Assembly: GCA_937895515.1 (NCBI GenBank)
Contig: CALAYS010000189.1
Coordinates: forward strand, 1-12,179
DNA length: 12,179 nucleotides
Direction: 5' to 3'
From: an uncultured bacterium
GTDB taxonomy: Bacteria > Patescibacteriota > Minisyncoccia > Phycocordibacterales > UBA9973
The stretch's first letter is position 1, and each line of letters opens with the position of its first letter. Below are positions 7,801-12,179 of the stretch, piece by piece. Both the position numbers and the translations under genes were made by a program. The notes below the pieces were generated by a model that searched no databases, was not told where the DNA came from, and saw only the letters and a program-made list of their open reading frames with translations.

Positions 7801-8520
7801 TGTCATTCGAATAGAGGTATGTGTTTTTTTTGAGTTTGCTTTTGAAATAAGCATTTGTCCCGCGTTTTGTTTTTCCTCGGCAACAATTACTTTTTCCATT
7901 CCACCAACAATAAAATATCCAAGTGGGTCATTGAAACATTCCCCTGCGGCAATTTTTTCCTCATCAGACATTCCTCTTAGCCAGCAATAATAACTTCCTT
8001 TCATAATTGGAACTTTGCCAATAACAACACCAGCTGAAACCAAACGTGTTGCGAAAGTTTCATCTGAATTCTTTTTCTTCGAAAAGATATCTACATGGAT
8101 TTCAGCCGCATAAGTATCTTTTCTGATCATTGCATCACGAGGATACATTGGAACGATGCCATCGCTTGGAGGAAGTCCTTCGGGAAGTTCTCCCTTTGCA
8201 ATTCCAACCATATATGGACGATAGATTCTAACATTATCAAAAAATATAATTGTGTCGTTTTCTGGATTTTCCTTTACCTTATTTTTTATCTGATTTGGGA
8301 GACGTTCTAACATCCAAGCATCAAATGCTTCAATAATATTATTTCCCCTTCCTTTTTCGAGAACATATTTCTGAAAGAGATCTTCATATTTATCTAACGG
8401 AATGAGTGAACCATTAAATCCAAAAAGATCGTTAGCTTCTTCTCTGAAGACTCTCTGTTCATTCTTCCTTTTATTTATTTCATCGCGATAATAATCCATT
8501 ACAGAATCAGCCATCGCCAT
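4870..8520 (-). CDS. rpb2: DNA-directed RNA polymerase subunit 2 (RPB2-like)
   Basis: This is the second-largest subunit of a multisubunit RNA polymerase, which together with RPB1 forms the catalytic centre. At 1216 residues it matches cellular RPB2 in length, with no intein or frameshift. Recognisable blocks in order are: GGMEKVIVAEE (about 205-217); the fork/bridge-proximal IPKANLNKGPRITYQ (a diverged form of HNQSPRNTYQ); NEDAIVAKREFLD (about 833-845); GDKVASRYSQKGTFG (969-983), which keeps the two active-site lysines K971 and K979; GERVNSSPFGEY; GRTNRGGLRIGEMERDALI (1120-1138); and a C-terminal zinc finger with Cys 1162, 1165, 1180 and 1183. Within the active-site block, His and Gly of the usual SRHGQKG are Tyr and Ser. 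The start at MAMADSV is the first ATG; Met3 is an alternative. It is divergent from the Mre11-like gene across a 112-bp spacer. A virus-encoded RPB2 implies at least partly self-driven transcription. The identification is certain; the viral lineage is not. Confidence 0.98.
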   Translation of the reverse strand: MAMADSVMDYYRDEINKRKNEQRVFREEANDLFGFNGSLIPLDKYEDLFQKYVLEKGRGNNIIEAFDAWMLERLPNQIKNKVKENPENDTIIFFDNVRIYRPYMVGIAKGELPEGLPPSDGIVPMYPRDAMIRKDTYAAEIHVDIFSKKKNSDETFATRLVSAGVVIGKVPIMKGSYYCWLRGMSDEEKIAAGECFNDPLGYFIVGGMEKVIVAEEKQNAGQMLISKANSKKTHTSIRMTSLLLQNSIVISLEINPKKDDVIEVLFHKNIQIPALLLSLLIHFLQDDELIEEAKSGEEHMRKLCENLLQKVIVPEILDFVAVEERNLVEPRLLSTITKTLDLIETAAGFLGTKKDFNPLEVLTYHLEESRRKDLKKTNNFYRSIRDEIKVNVFPSREDDTSPDRDSNDFSVRRTMLGKMISVYIRHLAGFRPEDDRDSYFSKRIDSAARTMEIQFNTIFRKIVSDLKLNSAANDFTNAFDQRLRSGVPNDGKRETIAEPIQRETPAAVYSQLQRVTSKAENNAGESVRVIHPTQYGFICTGETPDGENCGVLKNLTSVCWLSISRRDDEIYDLFKEFLRPIKETDDHLPLMLNGNICGWVDQNEYQTLRKKIKMDLRTFDVVVALNTMDNHIDVFSSGSIPTRPLLIVNPATKRLFFDDIDKESLRNLTIDQLIEEGILEFVSPQEIEALYPSSFPLKGEEWETLGQNKVYVKIAEYPKDVENLALNHANGENLDEQPYTHSEIVPHAQFGYSASCIPKANLNKGPRITYQCSMFKQALSGYHSVYPHRFDTKAKIHQFPSRAMFETSTYGPIGINAMPTTSTPIIAILAKSMNNEDAIVAKREFLDNNLRYAVYSTHTIPVTDEKITVREENEHDPSLHALYKASDGVPPEMVGFPRIGAKVKQGDAILGKYSYSINSLTGQTEYRKSHAKVGLGGDGFVVAVESIRSKQNNKLVRVKICQQRRQVEGDKVASRYSQKGTFGQILPERELPRIIGGVNNGVVPDLFFNPHSIPSRLTQGKILEILSSKAALFTGERVNSSPFGEYENDDYMEKYEEILVKNGMEKSGLEKMIHPDGTPMEAHIFVGACAYQLLKHHVADKAQFRDTGRYEPKTHQPVGGRTNRGGLRIGEMERDALISHGTSYVVQDRLMGSSDLYRVVVCKRCGNIAKSNFTPQETTCGYCPDSKEFGAVNIPYISHLIIRVLNGAGVHIHYKV

Positions 8521-8632
8521 TTTTTAGGAAAAATGATAAAGTTATCATTTTTTAACTTCAAATTGAATCTATTAATAGTCGAGTAAAATTTATATAAATT
8601 TTACGAATACCTTCGGTTACAGCGTAGCCAAG
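8521..8632. promoter_or_regulatory. Divergent spacer with two perfect inverted repeats
   Basis: This AT-rich spacer must contain both the rpb2 promoter (minus) and the Mre11-like gene's promoter (plus). At 8529-8552 AAAAATGATAA, AG, TTATCATTTTT forms a perfect 11-bp inverted repeat just upstream of the rpb2 start codon. At 8583-8604 the 22-base sequence built from GTAAAATTTAT and its exact reverse complement ATAAATTTTAC is a perfect palindrome near the centre-right of the spacer. CTATTAATAG (8569-8578) is also palindromic. Symmetric sites could serve both directions. Which are promoter elements, protein-binding sites or transcript hairpins is not decidable from sequence. Confidence 0.5.
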
Positions 8633-9706
8633 ATGGGAATCTTATGTATTGGCGATCCCCATTTTAAATCAGACAATGGAGAAACAACCGAAATGTTAAC
8701 CGAAAAAATATGTGATCTGATTATGGAAAGATTTGAAGAAATAGATGCCGTCGCAATTTTGGGTGATATTCTTCACCGTCATGAAAAGGTTGATCTTCAT
8801 CCTTTCTATCGAGCCATGAATTTTCTTCAGAAAATTCATGATATTATTTCCACAAGGGAAAATATATTTTTGTATATCTTGATTGGTAATCATGATCGGT
8901 CAAACAATCAAGTTTTTATGACCGATGAACATGTATTTAATCCATTGAAACTTTGGAAAAATACAATAGTTGCAGATCGAGCAATTGTACACGATTTAAA
9001 AAAAGATTACTCTGTTCTTTTGGTTCCATATGTTCCTCCAGGACGTTTTAATGAAGCTATTTTAACAGTTTGTTCAAATGAACGTCTTCAAGGAGATAAA
9101 CTTCCAATTGGTTTAGTCTTAGCTCATCAAGAATTTCATGGTGCAAAAATGAATACGATTACATCGAATGAGGGTGATCCTTGGCCTAGTTTATTTCCAC
9201 TATGTGTTTCAGGTCATATTCATGACTATCAGAAGTTAGCTCATAATTTAATCTATACTGGAACTCCGATACAACATGGGTTTGCTGATTCGGGTAGGAA
9301 AACAGTTTCTTTTTTTAAACTTTCGTTTGAAGATCAGGCTGCTAAAAGAGGGCCTGTTTATGAGGAAGAAAGAATAGATTTACAAATTAAAGGTAAAACA
9401 CAAGTTAAAGCTCACGTTTCACAAATCGCAAGTCTTTCTCTTCCTTTAGATAACTTTTTTGTAAAAATAAAAGCCGAAGGAACTAAGTCAGAAATTAAGG
9501 CTTTTACATCGAGTAAAATTTATCACACTTTTTTATCACAAGGTGTTGTCTTTCAATTTTTAGAATTACCAACAGTTCTCGATAATTTAAATGTTGGAAA
9601 AAAAGAATTTAAAACAAATCTTTCCCTTTCAAGTCGCCTAAATGAAATTATGGATAAAACAGATGATTTAAAGGTTAAAAAGTTGTACACTAAACTTTTT
9701 AATTGA
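8633..9706 (+). CDS. SbcD/Mre11-like metallophosphoesterase (DNA-end nuclease)
   Basis: A 357-residue member of the calcineurin-like phosphoesterase superfamily with all the metal-binding motifs in order: GDPHF (Asp8, His10), GDILHRHE (Asp45, His48), IGNHDRS (Asn86, His87, Asp88), AHQEF (His165) and SGHIHDYQ (His195, His197). Just after comes YTGTPIQHGF, typical of the SbcD/Mre11 branch, where this loop follows the last metal ligand. The family uses two Mn2+ ions to cut DNA ends and hairpins, normally bound to a Rad50/SbcC ATPase, and acts in double-strand break repair. No such partner lies in this window. The part after about residue 240 is diverged and would contain the capping domain; the protein is shorter than many SbcD and Mre11 proteins. 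The ATG is the first in frame after the divergent spacer. A 10-bp hairpin covers the last codons. A role in viral DNA replication or repair is inferred. A different phosphoesterase is possible but less likely. Confidence 0.88.
   Translation: MGILCIGDPHFKSDNGETTEMLTEKICDLIMERFEEIDAVAILGDILHRHEKVDLHPFYRAMNFLQKIHDIISTRENIFLYILIGNHDRSNNQVFMTDEHVFNPLKLWKNTIVADRAIVHDLKKDYSVLLVPYVPPGRFNEAILTVCSNERLQGDKLPIGLVLAHQEFHGAKMNTITSNEGDPWPSLFPLCVSGHIHDYQKLAHNLIYTGTPIQHGFADSGRKTVSFFKLSFEDQAAKRGPVYEEERIDLQIKGKTQVKAHVSQIASLSLPLDNFFVKIKAEGTKSEIKAFTSSKIYHTFLSQGVVFQFLELPTVLDNLNVGKKEFKTNLSLSSRLNEIMDKTDDLKVKKLYTKLFN
9675..9702 (+). terminator. 3'-end hairpin overlapping the end of the Mre11-like gene
   Basis: TTAAAAAGTT, an eight-base loop (GTACACTA), then AACTTTTTAA form a perfect 10-bp stem that ends just before the TGA stop (9704-9706). 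Its placement at the gene's very end matches the hairpins at 1307, 10060 and 11998. It is inferred to be a transcript 3'-end signal; it must also encode the final residues KKLYTKLF. Confidence 0.5.
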
Positions 9707-9960
9707 TGCCATGTGTAAAACTTTATAATATATTTTGATTGCATGGTCATAACTAACTTTGTAATAAACCTTATGATTAACTTTGTAAGAAACATTATAA
9801 TTAATGTTGCATATTAAGCTTTATAACAAATACATTATGAAATATTAGTTACAAATTTTTTGTTAAAATTTGTGTTGTGTGGCTACAGCCATAGCTAACT
9901 TCACATCAAACTTTGTGGCAAACGTTGTATGGCGGGGTTAATTTTGAGATTGGCGTTTAG
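9707..9960. repeat. Second block of the degenerate AT-rich repeat family
   Basis: This gene-free spacer contains two 24-nt tandem units starting TAACTTTGTAA at 9754 and 9778, and a third, weaker one near 9800. AAGCTTTATAACAAAT at about 9816 matches AGCTTTATAACAAAT near 3049-3063. Further on, TACAGCCATAGCTAACTT (about 9887) is the reverse-complement form of words at 3260-3275. The block is therefore related to 3031-3600. No ORF is supported. Confidence 0.55.
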
Positions 9961-9963
9961 TTC

Positions 9964-9996
9964 TTCTTTTTAAAGTCCACTGAACTTTAAAAAGAA
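9964..9996. repeat. Perfect 13-bp hairpin in the spacer
   Basis: TTCTTTTTAAAGT, a seven-base loop (CCACTGA), and ACTTTAAAAAGAA form one of the two longest perfect stems seen in the window. It lies about 258 bases after the Mre11-like gene on the plus strand and about 87 bases beyond the end of the minus-strand membrane protein gene. It could be a late 3'-end signal for either, or a repeat-associated palindrome. Confidence 0.6.
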
Positions 9997-10059
9997 AGCT
10001 TCCGTAAATTTTTGGTCAAATTTTAGGGCTAACACTCAAAGACCTAAAAACAATCCGTC

Positions 10060-10084
10060 AAAAAAATTTTAATTAAATTTTTTT
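10060..10084 (-). terminator. 3'-end hairpin of the small membrane protein gene
   Basis: Seven A and three T, a five-base loop, then three A and seven T form a 10-bp stem that overlaps the last bases of the minus-strand stop codon. The position mirrors hairpins at other gene ends. Being pure A/T, it would be thermodynamically weak and could be a by-product of composition. Confidence 0.4.
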
Positions 10085-10361
10085 ATAAATTTTGGGTTGC
10101 AATTACATAAAGCAATGAAAAATAAACAACAAAAGGCGTCAAAAGATTGATGGCCCAAAAAATTAGTTCGGCCGAAGTACTATTTTGATCTTTTGTTTCT
10201 CCAAAAACACCAAAAAAGGACATTAAAACTAAAATAAGCTGACTGCAAATTATGCCTGCTAAAGAGGAGGCAAAAATGGATTTTCCCTGGGATTTATAAA
10301 AGAAAAGGATCGTTCCAAAAAAAATGAGAATATAAAAAACCAATACGTAAAAGAAACTCAT
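10083..10361 (-). CDS. Small multispanning membrane protein, function unknown
   Basis: This 92-residue protein shows three hydrophobic stretches: about 3-22 (FFYVLVFYILIFFG), about 29-53 (IFASSLAGIICSQLILVLM) and about 66-88 (IFWAINLLTPFVVYFSLLYV). They are separated by a short basic loop (YKSQGKS) and a polar loop (GETKDQNSTSA). Three spans of normal length with loop charges in between argue for a real membrane protein over a chance ORF. I do not recognise a family. It is transcribed divergently from the coiled-coil tail-anchored protein across only 53 bases, so both may share regulatory sequence and perhaps a membrane destination. A virion inner-membrane or host-membrane role is inference only. 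Its 3' end coincides with an A/T hairpin. Confidence 0.65.
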   Translation of the reverse strand: MSFFYVLVFYILIFFGTILFFYKSQGKSIFASSLAGIICSQLILVLMSFFGVFGETKDQNSTSAELIFWAINLLTPFVVYFSLLYVIATQNL

Positions 10362-10414
10362 TTCTTAATAAGTGAGATTTTTTATTCCTTTTAAAAAGTT
10401 CTCCTATTGAAAAA
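10362..10414. promoter_or_regulatory. Short divergent promoter region
   Basis: Only 53 AT-rich bases separate the start codons of two divergent genes, so both upstream regions must lie here or extend into the neighbouring coding sequence. TTTTTTATTCC and TTTTAAAAAGTT words are visible. No motif can be assigned with confidence. Confidence 0.35.
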
Positions 10415-11980
10415 ATGTCTCTTTCCAACTATGAGCAACTATTAGTCGCGGCTGAAAATGCCAAAGAAGCACTTAAAGATCTCCAGGCAAAAACTGCCGA
10501 TGCTTCTTCTGCTGATATGGAAATAGCGCAGGCTCAGGCAGGGTATGATCTTATTTCGTCCGAATATGAGAAACGCTTATCCCAGCTTCAGGCCAGCGAA
10601 GCTGAAAAAGCTGCAGTATCTAGCCTTCTAGAGCAATTGGTATCCCGTCGAGAAGCTCTTAAAACTGAGAAAAGTAAGCAAATAGCAGTCCGGGACGAAC
10701 AGAAATCAAAGGTCGAAATTAAAGAAGTGGAACTTGCTGGAATTGTTGGTGAAGCTGCGGTTCCTGGTTCTGGTTCTAGCACCGGACTTGTAAAGCTCCG
10801 CGAAGATCTAAAAGATCTCAGAGATGAGCTTGACGTACTTAACCAAAATATTGTCACTGGACGAGAAAAAGAGATCAACACCAAAAGTGATTTGACATCT
10901 GATGATGTTGCACTCAAGGAGATGATAAAGCTTAGGGATGCAATGGCGCCCGATGCCAATAAATCAGCAATAAATGCAACAATTTTAGCGGCCGAAAGCA
11001 AACGCAACGCCACCAAAGAACTTTATGATAACATTGTGGCGGATATAAAGAGCAACCAAGATGATGCAACTGTCAAAAAGGCGGAAATAACTTCCAAGGA
11101 GACAGAGATTTCATCGGAAATGGCAAAATATCGTGCTGCTGAGGTTGAGCTTGAAACTTATCGTGAGAGTTATAGGGATGCCGTTAATAAAACTCTAGCT
11201 CTTACAAATGAGCTACAAGATATTGAGGGAATAGAAAATCCGAATGACTTTGACGAAAACGTCGACACCGACGATAATCCAAACGGCAAGGAAGGATCGC
11301 GTCTTCATATCACAAAAAGCACCAAAGATTCCCTTGACACAATTGTTACCCAAGGCACTAATATAAAGGACTCTCTTAGCAATGCCAAAGACGAGAAAAA
11401 AGACGAAATTACATTTGCTCAGTCCTCCAAAGCTGCTGTCGACAAAGATCTTGTTGAATTCACAAGTCTCTATAAAGCGGCAAAGGCCGAAGTTGACTCA
11501 CGTGTTGAACAGCAAATTAGAATCGAGATCAATGCGGCATTGGCTGTTCTTGAAGATTTTTTGGCAAATGGTTCTATCGTTGCCTCAGGGGCACCTGTTG
11601 TATCAAAATCCGTAGAGGAAGAGGTTGTCAAGACTTGCAATACCTCAAAAGTTCGGAATGTTCTTGCTAGAATTCGGACGGCATACAGTGATCCTGCCGA
11701 ATATCGTCGTATCAGAGATGAAATTTTGGCGGATGTGGTTGGTACATTCTTTGGTAAAGTAGACGATCCTTGCTATTCATCGCTTTCCCAGTCGGATGTT
11801 GACAGAATCAACAGCGACATGAAGCGCCAGTTTTCACTTGTTGCGACGGCTGCCCTGGTGAAGTATGGACTGCTATCCCCACATTCATCGCCAACAAAGA
11901 AACATTCTCCCTTCCCATGGTTTTTGTTGGCTTTGCTTGTAATTGCGATCGTTATTTTTGTCATATATTCTCGTATGTAA
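10415..11980 (+). CDS. Coiled-coil protein with C-terminal membrane anchor
   Basis: A 521-residue protein rich in Ala, Glu, Lys, Asp and Ser. Long heptad-like helical stretches run over about residues 3-110 and 125-275 and again at about 300-385. They are interrupted by a Gly/Ser-Pro segment (VPGSGSSTGL, about 115-124) and an acidic loop (DFDENVDTDDNPNG, about 278-292). The region around 405-485 looks more globular and holds two Cys (about 408 and 453). A linker with Ser, Pro, Lys and His leads to a single hydrophobic span (about 500-518) ending in a short SRM tail, the layout of a tail-anchored protein with its N-terminus in the cytosol or virion interior. No N-terminal signal is present. 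The gene is GC-richer than the ligase and glycosyltransferase genes, and its codons look different. The layout fits a structural or tethering membrane protein of the virion or viral factory. That is inferred; no family is recognised. Confidence 0.85.
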   Translation: MSLSNYEQLLVAAENAKEALKDLQAKTADASSADMEIAQAQAGYDLISSEYEKRLSQLQASEAEKAAVSSLLEQLVSRREALKTEKSKQIAVRDEQKSKVEIKEVELAGIVGEAAVPGSGSSTGLVKLREDLKDLRDELDVLNQNIVTGREKEINTKSDLTSDDVALKEMIKLRDAMAPDANKSAINATILAAESKRNATKELYDNIVADIKSNQDDATVKKAEITSKETEISSEMAKYRAAEVELETYRESYRDAVNKTLALTNELQDIEGIENPNDFDENVDTDDNPNGKEGSRLHITKSTKDSLDTIVTQGTNIKDSLSNAKDEKKDEITFAQSSKAAVDKDLVEFTSLYKAAKAEVDSRVEQQIRIEINAALAVLEDFLANGSIVASGAPVVSKSVEEEVVKTCNTSKVRNVLARIRTAYSDPAEYRRIRDEILADVVGTFFGKVDDPCYSSLSQSDVDRINSDMKRQFSLVATAALVKYGLLSPHSSPTKKHSPFPWFLLALLVIAIVIFVIYSRM

Positions 11981-11997
11981 AAGACAATTCTCTGATA

Positions 11998-12026
11998 TTA
12001 TTTGATCGGAAATTTCGATCAAATAA
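11998..12026 (+). terminator. 3'-end hairpin after the coiled-coil gene
   Basis: TTATTTGATCG, a seven-base loop (GAAATTT), and CGATCAAATAA form a perfect 11-bp stem starting 18 bases after the stop codon. It includes G:C pairs, so it is the most convincing 3'-end hairpin in the window. By analogy with giant viruses that end transcripts at hairpins, it probably marks the transcript end. Confidence 0.6.
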
Positions 12027-12094
12027 CAGTTATCTGGTTTCAACCAATAAATTTCGGAACGCGCAAACCTTTAATATAATTGTGTTGTCATTTT

Positions 12095-12165
12095 AAAAAA
12101 TAACCTATTTATGTTATTTTTTGGTCGAAAAACTTTTTTGACTATTTATATTAAATATAGGATTT
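12095..12165 (-). repeat. Dispersed palindromic repeat, inverted copy at window end
   Basis: Read on the minus strand, this copy begins CCTATATTTAATATAAATAG and continues into the GTC-A/T-rich core that matches copies at 1-115 and 4351 onwards. The core hairpin has a mismatch (12124-12142). A second perfect 10-bp stem lies at 12095-12122 (AAAAAATAAC, eight bases, GTTATTTTTT). It may extend beyond what can be aligned. The interval 12027-12094 shows nothing else. Confidence 0.65.
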
Positions 12166-12179
12166 TTGAGAATTGGTCA

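Noticed and set aside
9553..9795. Minus-strand 80-codon ORF at the end of the Mre11-like gene
   Set aside because: It is antisense to a well-supported gene and runs into repeat sequence; no motif is visible.
10588..11016. Minus-strand 142-codon ORF within the coiled-coil gene
   Set aside because: Its Ser/Ile-rich sequence is the antisense reading of Ala/Glu/Asp-rich helical codons in the large ORF, so it is a shadow.
1..12179. tRNA or rRNA genes
   Set aside because: I saw no cloverleaf-compatible segment with a T-loop GTTCRA-type sequence and no rRNA-like stretch, although without a covariance search a tRNA could be missed.

Overview
The window most likely comes from a nucleocytoplasmic large DNA virus (Nucleocytoviricota). 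It encodes its own intronless RPB2-type RNA polymerase subunit and an SbcD/Mre11-like nuclease, has AT-rich coding and spacer DNA, packs genes on both strands without Shine-Dalgarno-like sites, and carries hairpins at many gene ends. The tandem and dispersed noncoding repeats built on short palindromes resemble what I recall being described for Pithovirus, so a Pithoviridae-like virus is my best guess. That family-level placement is an inference from repeats and base composition and has not been tested by phylogeny.

Layout. At 1-115 lies a copy of a dispersed palindromic repeat. At 268-1308 (+) is a decayed T4 Rnl1-type RNA ligase: its pieces lie in shifting frames, with three frameshifts, and the middle of the adenylation domain is missing. 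At 1342-2037 (+) is a probable glycosyltransferase-like protein, and at 2120-3010 (+) an unrecognised 296-residue protein. The stretch 3011-4869 is almost gene-free. It holds a perfect 15-nt triple repeat, perfect inverted repeats, a family of degenerate AT-rich units, a GC-richer island with a 102-codon ORF of two duplicated segments (3861-4169, -), and a tandem array of the palindromic repeat. At 4870-8520 (-) is full-length RPB2. A 112-bp spacer with two perfect inverted repeats separates it from the divergent Mre11/SbcD-like gene (8633-9706, +). After a second repeat-rich spacer come a small multispanning membrane protein (10083-10361, -) and, divergent from it, a 521-residue coiled-coil protein with a C-terminal membrane anchor (10415-11980, +). 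An inverted copy of the palindromic repeat closes the window.

Functionally, RPB2 would be a core subunit of the viral transcription enzyme and the Mre11-like protein a DNA-end processing nuclease. The two membrane proteins are candidates for virion or host-membrane components. The most notable signals are the RNA ligase caught in decay, the two families of noncoding repeats, the recurrent 3'-end hairpins, and the isolated duplicated-motif ORF in a GC-richer island.
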